A stretch of 64,000 nucleotides of DNA, from contig NZ_JAPDOE010000001.1 in NCBI RefSeq assembly GCF_026013365.1, positions 372,001 to 436,000 on the forward strand, read 5' to 3'. Position numbers and translations under genes: made by a program. Position 1 is the first letter of the stretch, and each line of letters starts with the position of its first letter. Under the pieces are notes generated by a model, which was not told where the DNA came from, did not search any database, and was given only the letters and a program-made list of their open reading frames with translations. Shown piece by piece: positions 31,007 through 41,026 of the stretch. The stretch comes from Paenibacillus sp. LS1. GTDB taxonomy: Bacteria; Bacillota; Bacilli; Paenibacillales; Paenibacillaceae.

Positions 31007-31081
31007 TCGATTTTTACGTTTACGAATGATGCCCTCCAGCAGAGGTTTTTCAAATATGAATGGATCATGTATAGTTTCCAA
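31007..31081 (-). pseudogene. 5' fragment of an sfsA-like gene
   Basis: A GGGAGC ribosome binding site nine bases before a TTG start leads into about 25 residues (ETIHDPFIFEKPLLEGII, then RKRKNR) that look like the N-terminus of SfsA-type nucleases (hydrophobic start, then K-R-x-x-R). The likeness is lost afterwards and a stop is reached before the NmrA fragment. Identification is from memory of the family and is moderate. Confidence 0.45.
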
Positions 31082-31345
31082 CAAAAAACAGCTCCCATAT
31101 AATTAATTATTATAAATGTAATATTCCCTTGGCTTTAACATTTAACAAAATGATACAACACCCCTCCTGACAACAGCATGTCAGTAGCATTTCACTCGAT
31201 TATCTTAATTAAATCCAGGGTGGAGCAGAGGGGAGGATTATTAGCATATTAATCCATACGAAATGAGAAATCTTCCGAGGCAGATACAACTATAAAACCA
31301 CATTTATCCATATGTATAACTATCTATTCGGTGACGAAATGAGAA
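31082..31345. other. Intergenic stretch, no gene recognised
   Basis: About 260 bases, AT-rich, with no convincing coding frame. With the two fragments beside it, the whole 30801-31345 interval carries no intact gene. Confidence 0.4.
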
Positions 31346-31384
31346 CCTCTTCTTAATTAGTAGACACAACTAATAAGAAGAGGG
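31346..31384 (-). terminator. Hairpin after the MFS gene
   Basis: CCTCTTCTTA-type arm (right side) pairs with TAAGAAGAGG across an 11-13 base loop, 36 bases after the MFS stop on the minus strand. The T tract is weak. Confidence 0.5.
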
Positions 31385-31419
31385 AATTTTGAGCGGTTAT
31401 CATTTTCGTTCAACTAACT

Positions 31420-32844
31420 TTAGTTGCTGTTTACTTTTTTTCGTATTCTCAGACTAAGCAATGCTCCTATAGCAGCAATACAGGCAGCCAGCACAAAGGT
31501 ATCTCCAAATGCTCCAATACTAAACAATTCCACTTGGTTGTTATCTGAATCATATACGCTAGATCGATACGTTAGGAAGCTCGTTAATCCTGCAATAGCA
31601 AAAGAAATCACAATGCTGGATGCTGCAGAAGTTAAGGGTGTGACTCTGCTAATGAGTGAAGACGGTGCAGATTGAAGGATAAAAGTATTCAGGGACATCA
31701 TGCATAATCCCATGCCCATCCCTAATAGTGCTATGGAGAAAACAACGAATGGTAACGAAGAGTCCATGTTCAGGTTTGATAAGATAAGCAATGCGGTGGC
31801 GATAATAGACAGTCCCGAAAAAGCTAAAGGACGAATTCCTAAATAATCATACATTTTTCCACCGATGGGCATGAGGACTCCTGAAGTAATAGCCATCACA
31901 CTCATAATTAACCCTGTTGTGAGAGGGCCATATCCTTTGAATAATTGTAAATATTGCGGAATAAAAACTAATGAGCCGTTCAGAGCCATGTATTGTATCC
32001 AGCTCACCGTAATTCCTTTCCTAAAGTCAGCAGAAGAAAATGCACGCAGTTCCAATAGGGGATGCTTATGTTTTAGCTCGTTGATAATAAAGAGGGTCAG
32101 TACTATTCCTCCACCAATCAAAGCAGTTAATCCCATAGTATTCATTCGCAGACCATCACTAATATGGGTAATGCCATAGGTGATACTAACAAATGACAAG
32201 GGGCCTAATATCATACCTGGAATATCCAAAGCCAGGGTTTCTTTTTTTTCTGTGACGGGTAAAAATTTAATTCCTAACACGAGAGCAAGTATCCCGATTG
32301 GAACATTAATAAGGAAAATCCAATGCCACGTTACAAATTCAACCAGCCATCCCGATATAACCGGACCACTAGCGGGAGCTAATAACATAGGAATACCGAG
32401 CAAACCCATAACCTGCCCTTTTTTTCCCTCCGGAGCGATTCGAAATACCATGGCCATCCCGATGGGCTGCACCATTCCTCCTGCCAAACCCTGAATGACT
32501 CTAAACGCAATCAATTGTTCTGCCGTCTGAGCAAACGAGCAAAGTAGTGAGCTGAGAGAAAATAAAACAACGGTGATCAAAAAGGCTTTTGAAGCGCCCA
32601 GCCGATCCGAGATCCAGCCAGCGAGCGGGATCGTTGCTGACATAGCTAACATATAACCCGTTATTGTCCATTGTAATGTTGCAAACGTGGTCTCTAAGTC
32701 ATGCGTTAATTTGGGAATCGCTACATTCATGGCTGTACTGTCCAGCATAACCATCATCATACCTAGAACAATAGCTATCAATGGACGAATCAATGCCCCT
32801 AATCTAATTTCTGAATCCAAACTCAACGTATCTTTACTCATCAT
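31420..32844 (-). CDS. DHA2-family MFS drug exporter
   Basis: 474 residues with about 14 membrane helices. DHA2 signatures are visible: LDSTAMNVAIPKL in helix 1 (motif D1), GWISDRLGASK (motif A) and GPVISGWLV (motif C, antiporter). Proton-driven efflux of drugs or lipophilic cations. The ATG at 32844 is used since TGGAGAA precedes it; two upstream ATGs lack a site. Divergent from a TetR regulator. Confidence 0.93.
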   Translation of the reverse strand: MMSKDTLSLDSEIRLGALIRPLIAIVLGMMMVMLDSTAMNVAIPKLTHDLETTFATLQWTITGYMLAMSATIPLAGWISDRLGASKAFLITVVLFSLSSLLCSFAQTAEQLIAFRVIQGLAGGMVQPIGMAMVFRIAPEGKKGQVMGLLGIPMLLAPASGPVISGWLVEFVTWHWIFLINVPIGILALVLGIKFLPVTEKKETLALDIPGMILGPLSFVSITYGITHISDGLRMNTMGLTALIGGGIVLTLFIINELKHKHPLLELRAFSSADFRKGITVSWIQYMALNGSLVFIPQYLQLFKGYGPLTTGLIMSVMAITSGVLMPIGGKMYDYLGIRPLAFSGLSIIATALLILSNLNMDSSLPFVVFSIALLGMGMGLCMMSLNTFILQSAPSSLISRVTPLTSAASSIVISFAIAGLTSFLTYRSSVYDSDNNQVELFSIGAFGDTFVLAACIAAIGALLSLRIRKKVNSN

Positions 32845-32887
32845 TTTTCTCCATTCCCGCATGGTGTTGATCTTCATAATTGATTAT

Positions 32888-32902
32888 TGATCACGTCGAT
32901 CA
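32888..32902. promoter_or_regulatory. Likely TetR operator
   Basis: TGATC-ACGTC-GATCA, a perfect inverted repeat in the MFS/TetR divergent region, 43 bases before the MFS start. Another TGATCATT lies at about 32929. Assignment by position. Confidence 0.5.
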
Positions 32903-33021
32903 TTATAATAAAAGAAGGTAGCAACTCAATGATCATTCATTCACCCTGTGTTCATTAATCAACATAAACCGGGGAGATGATCAGTAAATGACAGAGGAAT
33001 TTTTGAAAGGGAAATGAATAT

Positions 33022-33612
33022 ATGGATATAAACGAGGATAAACGTATTATTCGGACGAAACAGATTCTTAGATCCGTTTTTATAGAACTCGCCACGGAAA
33101 AGGGATTAGCGAATGTAACCGTAAAAGAGTTGACGGAGCGAGCAGGGCTAAATCGGGGAACGTTCTATCTACATTACAAGGACATCTATGATTTTTGTGA
33201 ACAATATACTAACGATATCTTACATGGCTATAAAAAAGTCATCATGAAACTCAGTTTTCTACGCAACACGCAAAAACCCTTTATTGAACCTCCTTATGCT
33301 TATATCAAACCCTTTGATTACGTGATTGAGAATAAAGAATTTTTCAAGTTCTTTATGGGACCACATGGCGATCCTGCTTTTGCGGTAAAATTAAGGGAAC
33401 TGCTGAGAAAGCAGCTGCATCAGTCATTTCAGGCGAGACACGGTCAGTTCGTTGAAATTCCGACAAAACAACAATACGTATTTTCCTATATCTCTTCTGC
33501 CTATGTCGGCACTCTGGAATTTTGGATATCGCAAGGAATGGATTTATCATCTAAAAATATTGCTGTTCTTTTCTCTGAAATATCACAATTAGGTTCGTCC
33601 AGTTTGGCGTGA
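33022..33612 (+). CDS. TetR family regulator of the MFS exporter
   Basis: 196 residues. Helix-turn-helix VTVKELTERAGLNRGTFYLH (about 33-52); the C-terminal half resembles the TetR_C_8/YvdT-like ligand domain. Divergent from the DHA2 exporter, so it likely represses it until a toxic substrate binds. Ribosome binding site AAAGGG. Confidence 0.92.
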   Translation: MDINEDKRIIRTKQILRSVFIELATEKGLANVTVKELTERAGLNRGTFYLHYKDIYDFCEQYTNDILHGYKKVIMKLSFLRNTQKPFIEPPYAYIKPFDYVIENKEFFKFFMGPHGDPAFAVKLRELLRKQLHQSFQARHGQFVEIPTKQQYVFSYISSAYVGTLEFWISQGMDLSSKNIAVLFSEISQLGSSSLA

Positions 33613-33666
33613 TCTGCTTCAAGAACCGTGTTGGATGTAACTGAACAAACAAAACGATTTAAGCTG

Positions 33667-33716
33667 CGACCATTTCTCGGTATTCTACTGGGGAACGGTC
33701 GTTTTATTTATTTTGA
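33667..33716 (+). terminator. Possible terminator after the TetR gene
   Basis: GCGACC and GGTCGTTTTATTT enclose a loop of about 22 bases, 60-100 bases after the stop. Stem short. Confidence 0.35.
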
Positions 33717-33750
33717 GTCAATCGATGATAACTATGTAAAGGTCATGAAT

Positions 33751-33779
33751 GCATGAATTGTAGAATATTGGTCATTCTA
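33751..33779 (+). promoter_or_regulatory. Sigma-G-type promoter of the ger operon
   Basis: GCATG (33751-33755), 17-base spacer, CATTCTA (33773-33779). Both boxes match the forespore sigma-G consensus (GHATR and CATWHTA), as expected for a germination receptor operon. The ribosome binding site AAGGAG follows at 33801. Confidence 0.7.
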
Positions 33780-33816
33780 CTTGAAAACAGTATGTGATGT
33801 AAGGAGATCTGATCAG

Positions 33817-35514
33817 GTGATGTGGAAACAAATACTGGATCATATACCTGACTGGAATGCCTGGGCGGGCACCGTGTGCCTAACGTTAGTACCTTTTCTC
33901 ATTATGGGCCTGTTTCGCCAGATCAAGCTTATGGATGCGCGGCTGGGCCAACGAAAGCAGAGAATGGAGAGTCCTCCCGCTGCAGAAGAACAGTCGGGTG
34001 ACCCTAGTCCTGTTCCAACGGTCACAGATGATAAAGCTTTGTTATATACAGATGAACTTGTGACCAACATGAATCGCTTCAAACAGGTTGCGCTGGATAT
34101 GGATGATATTAATGAACGAACATTTTACCTAAGTAACCTGGATTGTCGTGCTGTCTTGTATTTTGTCGATGGTTTAACCGATAAGATGGCGCTGGATCAT
34201 AACGTGCTGAAACCAATGTTGGAGTGGGGAAACACGCCACTTGAGCACGGGAAGTTCACTCCCGAACAGCTGGTACATTTACTGGATCAGCAGCTGTTAC
34301 TCGTATCTGAAACAGAATTTGTGAAGGAGGTCACTCCGAGCTTGCGCAAGGTACTATTTGGCTCCGTAATCCTTTTGCTGGATGGAGTTCAAGGGGCGCT
34401 AATTCTGGGAACGCCAAAGGGGAAATCAAGATCGATCGAGGAGCCAGTATCGGAATCGGTTCTTCGGGGGCCAAGGATTGGCTTCACGGAAGTGCTGAGT
34501 GACAATACAGCCATGCTGCGCAGACATGGGGAAACCAATGAACTTGCAATGGTCTCCTGCAAAGTGGGAAGCAGAGTCGAGAAGCAACTGATGATCGTCT
34601 ATTTTCGGGATATTGCTAATCATGAACTGGTCGACGAAGTCAAACGGCGTGTGCGCGCAATTGATGTAGATGAAGTACTGGAGTCTGGTTATGTGGAGCA
34701 GTTAATTGAAGATAATTTCCTTAGCCCATTTGCTCAGATTCAAAATACGGAACGACCAGACAGGGTCATGGGGGCCTTGTTGGAAGGAAGGGTTGCCATC
34801 CTGCTGGACGGGTCACCGTACGCCCTGTTAATGCCGGTTACCTATGCCATGATGCTGCAATCACCCGAAGATTATTATGAACGCTGGATTCCCAGTTCGT
34901 TTATTCGATTTTTACGCTTTGTAGCGACCCTGATTTCGCTATTTGCCCCAGCCATATACATTTCGTTTATCTCGTTTCATCCTGGACTCATTCCTACCAA
35001 CTTGGTGATCTCAATCATCGGAACGAGGCAGGGTGTGCCTTTTTCCACGTTAATTGAAGCACTTATTATGGAACTTGCGATTGAGATTTTGCGGGAGGCG
35101 GGATTACGTTTGCCGAAGCCTATCGGCCCAGCCATGGGGATCGTTGGTGGTCTCATCGTTGGACAAGCTGCGGTGGATGCCGGCATTGTAAGTCCTATCC
35201 TGGTCATTGTTGTTGCGGTGACGGCGATATCTTCTTTTGCCACACCTATGTACAGTGCCGGTATTGCGATGCGGTTATTACGCTTTCCCATCATGTTCAC
35301 CGCCGCGATGTTCGGATTATATGGTGTGATCATGGCTTTTTTGTTCTTGGTCATCCATATGTTCAAATTAAAAAGTTTTGGCATTCCCTATGTAGGAATG
35401 GCTGCCCCGCCTTCCATTAAGGAATGGAAAGATTACTTGATTCGTGCTCCGCTACAGTTCATGCGGCAAAGGCCTGGGCTGTTACAGACCAAAGACCGGA
35501 AACGCAAGAGTTAA
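33817..35514 (+). CDS. Spore germination receptor A subunit (GerA family)
   Basis: About 566 residues. A hydrophilic N-terminal domain (to about residue 340, including CRAVLYFVDGL, the GerA-family FLDG-like segment) precedes five or so membrane helices and the conserved PFSTLIEALIMELAIEILREA stretch. The A subunit sits in the spore inner membrane as part of the nutrient-sensing receptor. GTG at 33817 lies ten bases after AAGGAG; the adjacent ATG at 33820 is equally possible. First of three genes. Confidence 0.93.
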   Translation: MMWKQILDHIPDWNAWAGTVCLTLVPFLIMGLFRQIKLMDARLGQRKQRMESPPAAEEQSGDPSPVPTVTDDKALLYTDELVTNMNRFKQVALDMDDINERTFYLSNLDCRAVLYFVDGLTDKMALDHNVLKPMLEWGNTPLEHGKFTPEQLVHLLDQQLLLVSETEFVKEVTPSLRKVLFGSVILLLDGVQGALILGTPKGKSRSIEEPVSESVLRGPRIGFTEVLSDNTAMLRRHGETNELAMVSCKVGSRVEKQLMIVYFRDIANHELVDEVKRRVRAIDVDEVLESGYVEQLIEDNFLSPFAQIQNTERPDRVMGALLEGRVAILLDGSPYALLMPVTYAMMLQSPEDYYERWIPSSFIRFLRFVATLISLFAPAIYISFISFHPGLIPTNLVISIIGTRQGVPFSTLIEALIMELAIEILREAGLRLPKPIGPAMGIVGGLIVGQAAVDAGIVSPILVIVVAVTAISSFATPMYSAGIAMRLLRFPIMFTAAMFGLYGVIMAFLFLVIHMFKLKSFGIPYVGMAAPPSIKEWKDYLIRAPLQFMRQRPGLLQTKDRKRKS

Positions 35515-35545
35515 CACGTAACACTTACAACAAGGAGGAACCATA

Positions 35546-36643
35546 ATGGCATCTGGGCTGAATGATTCAGGCAAGCTTACAACATTACAGGGCGTAAGTC
35601 TGATCATTAGTTTTATTGTTGGTGTGGAGCTCTTTACGTTACCCAGAGAAGTCGTACATGCTGTTAAAAGCGCAGATGCCTGGTTGTCCGTCATTCTCGG
35701 AGGATGTGTAACGTTGGTTCTGGCGTGGATGATGATACGGCTAGCCCGAAAATTTCCAGGGATGAACTTCTATGAATTTGTGCAACAGATTGTAGGTACA
35801 TGGATTGGCAAGATGATTGGTTTGGTCGTGATAGTCTATTACATTCATTTGGGAAGTTATGAAATGCGGGCGATGGAGGAAGTTACATCGTTTTTCCTAC
35901 TTGAAGGTACACCATGGTGGGCCATTCAGGCCCTATTTGTCTGGATCTCCTTGTACTTATGCATGGAGGGCACGGATGTGATCGCAAAAGTATGCCAGAT
36001 CATTGTTCCGATCACGATCGTAATCTATCTCCTTATTTTATTACTTGGGGTGAAAAACTTTGACGTTAGCACCTTGCGTCCTTTTTTATCCAAAGGCATG
36101 TCTCCCGTCTTTCATGGCATGAGTACCACTACCTTGGCATTTAGCGGGAGCGAAATCATGTTATTTATATTAGCCAAAATGGAAAAACCCGAAAAAGCAG
36201 TTCGAATTATGGGATGGGGAGTTGGCGTAGCTATCGTGCTCTATACAACCGCTACTATTCTGTGCATCGGTGCATTCACTGCGGAGGGGGTTATGACTCG
36301 TGTATGGCCTTTTTTCGATCTCACACGCAGTGTTGAAGTAGATAATTTACCGTTGGAACGGTTCGAATCCTTACTCTTGTCAATCTGGGTACTAGAGATT
36401 TTCGCGACATTTAATATCGCTTTTTATTGTGCGGCATTGGGATTATCCCATGTGACAAAGCTTTCTTATGCACGAAGTCTCTGTATTCTACTGCCCATCA
36501 TGCTGATCGTATCTCGCGTCCCTCGGGATATCAACGAACTATTCCAATTGGGGAGATATATTGGTAAAGCCAACCTCATTCTATTCTCCGGTTTGTCTCT
36601 GATCCTGCTACTCATTTCGCGCTGGAGGTCAAAGTCGACATGA
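35546..36643 (+). CDS. Spore germination receptor B subunit (GerB family)
   Basis: 365 residues with about ten membrane helices, related to the amino acid-polyamine transporter fold; LQGVSLIISFIVGVELFTLP is the typical first helix. In this family the B subunit binds the germinant. AAGGAGG ribosome binding site, 31 bases after the A gene; overlaps the C gene by four bases. Confidence 0.93.
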   Translation: MASGLNDSGKLTTLQGVSLIISFIVGVELFTLPREVVHAVKSADAWLSVILGGCVTLVLAWMMIRLARKFPGMNFYEFVQQIVGTWIGKMIGLVVIVYYIHLGSYEMRAMEEVTSFFLLEGTPWWAIQALFVWISLYLCMEGTDVIAKVCQIIVPITIVIYLLILLLGVKNFDVSTLRPFLSKGMSPVFHGMSTTTLAFSGSEIMLFILAKMEKPEKAVRIMGWGVGVAIVLYTTATILCIGAFTAEGVMTRVWPFFDLTRSVEVDNLPLERFESLLLSIWVLEIFATFNIAFYCAALGLSHVTKLSYARSLCILLPIMLIVSRVPRDINELFQLGRYIGKANLILFSGLSLILLLISRWRSKST

Positions 36644-37821
36644 TCTATTCCCGAAATGTTGCTCTGTTTATATTGGTCGCAGTAGCAAGTATGTTAATGA
36701 CCGGATGTTGGAGCAGCTCACCTATTGAAAAGCGGTATCTGGAGGCAGGTATTGCCTACGATAAGGTACAACCTGAAGAAAGAATTGCTTCTGAGCGCGT
36801 AGATTACCCTCAAAAACAGAAGATTCGGCGAACCGTGCAATATATTTTGCCTGAAGCAGGAGCTAAATCCAACAACTCTCCAGGGAAAAAGTTTTATAAC
36901 AAAGAGGAGATCGGGGACTCCATTATGGAGATGACAAGGGAGACGTATCTTACGAACCGTTCACCTGCCGGTTTCCATCTAAAGACAATTGTGATCAGTT
37001 CCAAGCTACTGCAAGAGATTCCGATGCATGAGTTACTTGATTTTTATCTAGCAGATAATGATATTCGACTTAGTCTCCAGGTATATACAACGACAGGAAC
37101 AGCTAGTGACGTCCTTAAGGAAAATGCCTCCGGAGAGATTCCTGCTTTCCTGCTCAAAGAGCTGTCTGCCAACCGCAAACGAATCTCCCGCCTCATCAAA
37201 CCCGTTACACTTGCGAACCTGATCGGACCACTAAAATCGGAATCCAGCTATCTTCTGCCAAATGTCAGTGTGGAACAAAGTGCCTTAAAGATCAAAGGTG
37301 CGGGGGTGATGAAAGGCAACACTCAAAAGTACGGTGGCTATTTAAATGAATCCTATGTGGAAGGTTTGCAATGGATAAAAGGTGATATTTCAGGGGGCAT
37401 ATACAAGATCAAAGAACCTGAGTTACAGCAGCAATTCGTATATGAGATCAAATCCGTCAAGAGCAAAATCAAGGCAACCGTGCACGGGGATGATATCTCA
37501 TTTCACGTTGACATGAAGTCGGAAGGGCGCCTCTCTGAAGTCTTTGCATCCGACGTTAAGAAGATGAATAATCGGACGCTCGAACAGCATTCCGAAATCG
37601 TGGAAGGTGAGATTAAAACGCTCGTAGAGAACACCATGGACAAGCTAAAAAAAATGCATGTTGAGGTGGCTGACCTGGGTAAAGCGCTGCGCATTCAGCA
37701 TCCGGCCGTATGGGAAAAGGTCAAAGGAAATTGGGATGACACATTCACCACAATTCCAGTGACCTTCAGTGTGAAGCTGCATATCGATGATTATGGAGCC
37801 TCTACCATGAGTATGGATTAA
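36640..37821 (+). CDS. Spore germination receptor C lipoprotein (GerC family)
   Basis: 393 residues. Lipoprotein signal with lipobox LMTGC and Cys23, then CWSSSPIEKR, the usual start of GerC proteins, and a three-domain GerC fold. Anchored on the outer face of the spore inner membrane. Four-base overlap (ATGA) with the B gene. A complete A-B-C set; no extra B or D subunit is present. Confidence 0.93.
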   Translation: MIYSRNVALFILVAVASMLMTGCWSSSPIEKRYLEAGIAYDKVQPEERIASERVDYPQKQKIRRTVQYILPEAGAKSNNSPGKKFYNKEEIGDSIMEMTRETYLTNRSPAGFHLKTIVISSKLLQEIPMHELLDFYLADNDIRLSLQVYTTTGTASDVLKENASGEIPAFLLKELSANRKRISRLIKPVTLANLIGPLKSESSYLLPNVSVEQSALKIKGAGVMKGNTQKYGGYLNESYVEGLQWIKGDISGGIYKIKEPELQQQFVYEIKSVKSKIKATVHGDDISFHVDMKSEGRLSEVFASDVKKMNNRTLEQHSEIVEGEIKTLVENTMDKLKKMHVEVADLGKALRIQHPAVWEKVKGNWDDTFTTIPVTFSVKLHIDDYGASTMSMD

Positions 37822-37824
37822 GTT

Positions 37825-37861
37825 GGAGGCCTATTGACACAAGATCTGCTTGGCCTCCTTT
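37825..37861 (+). terminator. Terminator at the ger/GNAT convergence
   Basis: GGAGGCC (37825-37831) pairs with GGCCTCC (37852-37858), followed by TTT. It touches the stop codon of the convergent GNAT gene. Confidence 0.6.
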
Positions 37862-38489
37862 ATTCTGATTTGATTGATGAATGGGTACTGGCTAAGGATT
37901 TTTGCATAAATATCACTTTTTTGAAACCTGCTTTGGCAGTAAATGGGCCGGATTTCAGTTCTTTTTGGAGCATATAACCGAACCGCTCATATAATTTTTG
38001 TGCTGAAGGATTCGTATCCACGACCTCTAGATTGATTTTAGGAATTTGCTTATTGATCGCAACTTGTTCCAACGTACTTAATAACAATTTACCAATTCCA
38101 CGACCACGAGCTTTTTCAGATACGGCAATAGGGTCGATGTGCAATACATGTTCGTGATACAAATGAAATTTTAAATAAAACGTATAAAATAAAAATCGCC
38201 AAGTCGCTACAAATGGGGAGTACACGTTCCGAAAAGCTGCATAATTGGCAGGTGTGAACGCTTTTTTTCCTATATTGTAACCGAGAAATCCGACCACTTC
38301 TCCATTTCTTAATGCGTAAATACCTTGTTCAAATTGAATAGACTGAGATAATAGTTGTACTGTTTGTTTTTTCGTTTTTGCATAAAACCACAGATGTGTT
38401 ACTTTCAATGGAAAAGCTTCGTAAAATAAATGAGCAACTTGTTCTTGTTGTTGTGCATTAAGCTGCTGTGTGATTTGAATTTGGTCCAT
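37860..38489 (-). CDS. GNAT family N-acetyltransferase
   Basis: 209 residues. Acetyl-CoA binding motif A is EKARGRGIGKLLL (R/Q-x-x-G-x-G/A type), followed by NPSAQKLYERFGY, the usual C-terminal motif B. An N-terminal extension of unusual aromatic content (WRFLFYTFYLKFHLYH) is present. Substrate unknown. GGGGAG ribosome binding site. Single gene. Confidence 0.9.
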   Translation of the reverse strand: MDQIQITQQLNAQQQEQVAHLFYEAFPLKVTHLWFYAKTKKQTVQLLSQSIQFEQGIYALRNGEVVGFLGYNIGKKAFTPANYAAFRNVYSPFVATWRFLFYTFYLKFHLYHEHVLHIDPIAVSEKARGRGIGKLLLSTLEQVAINKQIPKINLEVVDTNPSAQKLYERFGYMLQKELKSGPFTAKAGFKKVIFMQKSLASTHSSIKSE

Positions 38490-38671
38490 GGATATCTCCC
38501 CAATCCTTCATTTAAGAGTTAGTTGATGTTCTATCATCATTTTCCTAAAATGCAGTAACGTGAACAATTCACATTTCTTTGGGTTGTAGGTACATTTCTT
38601 AGATTTCTTCGTATGTTGCTCGAATGTTGCTTGGGATTCGTTGAATTGGAGTGAAAGGAGGAGCTCACAAG

Positions 38672-39979
38672 ATGAGTAGTACGGGTTATTTCACCGCCAG
38701 TTCTCCCATGAATGTAGAGTTTCTAAACGTAAAAGATGAACCCTTCCGATGGCATAATTCCATTGAAGTGGTAATTGTGTTGGAAGGTAGCATTCATATT
38801 GCCATTGCAGATGAGCAAAGAACATTAGGTGCTGATGCAATAGAAATTTTCAACATCAATCAAGTTCACCGTCTATGGCAGACCGATGAAAACAATGTCG
38901 TCCTCCAAATAAATATCGATGCTGAATTTGCAAAAGCTTATTTTCCGGATTTATCATATGTCTGGTTTGCGCATGAATTTAGCCCTGGGGCAAATCTAGG
39001 GATAGAACGAGTAGAAGGAATTATTGATGCCATATGCACGTTAATAACTCCGATTGTAGCTACGCGTGAGATGCCATTTTTAACGTTAAAGAATACAGTC
39101 GAACAATTGTTGGACCTGCTCATTATGAATTTTGATGCGAAAAGAATGTTTGGAGGGAACCCGACCAAGCTGCAACGAATAGGAAGAATATATGATTACT
39201 TATTCAATAACAGGGGCTTTATTAACAAGGCATCTTTGAATGAGATCGCCAAACATACTGAGGAATATTTAAATTTGGATTATTTGTCATCACAATTCAA
39301 GTTACTAATAGGAGACACGCTGCAAAACTTACTTCATTACTTGCGTATTGAGCATGCAATCAAACAATTATTGACGACTGATCGGAGCCTGGTAGAAATA
39401 TCAACAGAGAGTGGTTTTTCTTCGCCTAGATATTTTTATCAACGATTTAATAAGATTTTCCCTGAAGGACCGAAAGTATTTCGTGAACAACATAAAAAGA
39501 AACAGAAGATGAAAGAACACTGTAGGGAAATCATCGATCCGGCATTCGTTCTTGCAAGGCATCATGTATTATTTAAAATTCCGGATACTATAGACAGCGC
39601 ACTAAATAAATGGATTCACATCGATATATTTGGACCTCATGAACAAAATTCAACTTCTCCATATCTGATTAAGGTATCTGAATTGGTAAAAGGTGATTCA
39701 CATGCGTATTTTAAAATGATCCTTCAGGTAAATAACTTATGCCCCAACAACGTTTTTGGATTGGAAGAAACTTTGGATACAGCAAACCGTGAGGATATTC
39801 AAGTTTTGACATGGTTAATCAACCAATTCAGGGAAAACGGTATTTCTCCTGTATTTCTTGTTAGAACGAGTAGTAACGCTATTTCAGAACAGATAACCAC
39901 CATACAAGGACTACTTCAAAACTATATTCTCACTTATGGCGCAGAACATATGAAGGGATGGAGAATTGAACTTCAATAA
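38672..39979 (+). CDS. AraC regulator with truncated GH39-like C-terminal domain
   Basis: 435 residues. A cupin sensor domain (about 10-130) and an AraC DNA-binding domain (about 170-280, GFSSPRYFYQRFNK) are followed by about 150 extra residues. This tail resembles the start of the GH39 xylosidase-like domain found fused to some AraC regulators: a helix GISPVFLV, a long helix, then YGAEHMKGWRIELQ, which lines up with the YG-x-EEV-x-x-W-x-FEVWNEPN of GH39 but stops just before the WNEPN acid/base segment. So a full-length ancestor was probably longer. The ATG has AAAGGAGG upstream. Target genes are unknown. Confidence 0.75.
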   Translation: MSSTGYFTASSPMNVEFLNVKDEPFRWHNSIEVVIVLEGSIHIAIADEQRTLGADAIEIFNINQVHRLWQTDENNVVLQINIDAEFAKAYFPDLSYVWFAHEFSPGANLGIERVEGIIDAICTLITPIVATREMPFLTLKNTVEQLLDLLIMNFDAKRMFGGNPTKLQRIGRIYDYLFNNRGFINKASLNEIAKHTEEYLNLDYLSSQFKLLIGDTLQNLLHYLRIEHAIKQLLTTDRSLVEISTESGFSSPRYFYQRFNKIFPEGPKVFREQHKKKQKMKEHCREIIDPAFVLARHHVLFKIPDTIDSALNKWIHIDIFGPHEQNSTSPYLIKVSELVKGDSHAYFKMILQVNNLCPNNVFGLEETLDTANREDIQVLTWLINQFRENGISPVFLVRTSSNAISEQITTIQGLLQNYILTYGAEHMKGWRIELQ

Positions 39980-40089
39980 TAGAAGGAACAAGAGAACAAC
40001 CACACTCATGATGTTGATAAAAAAGTTGCGAAGCTTTGCTGCTTTGGATATGATTATCTAATGTGCAATCAAGGATAACACTTATGTAA

Positions 40090-40863
<774 letters not shown>

Positions 40864-40875
40864 AATGTTCCAATT

Positions 40876-40908
40876 AAAAGTCGCTAATTTAGCGGCTTTT
40901 CTTGTTTT
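40876..40908 (+). terminator. Terminator after map
   Basis: AAAAGTCGCT / AGCGGCTTTT with a five-base loop and CTTGTTTT tail, 13 bases after the stop. Confidence 0.8.
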
Positions 40909-41026
40909 ATTGGTACGTTATAACAGATCGTATTATAAACCCTTGCATATTAATTTATGTTGAAATTATGGAAGGATTTAACGTATATTAAGGACTGATC
41001 TTTACGTTATATACAGAGGTGATTGA

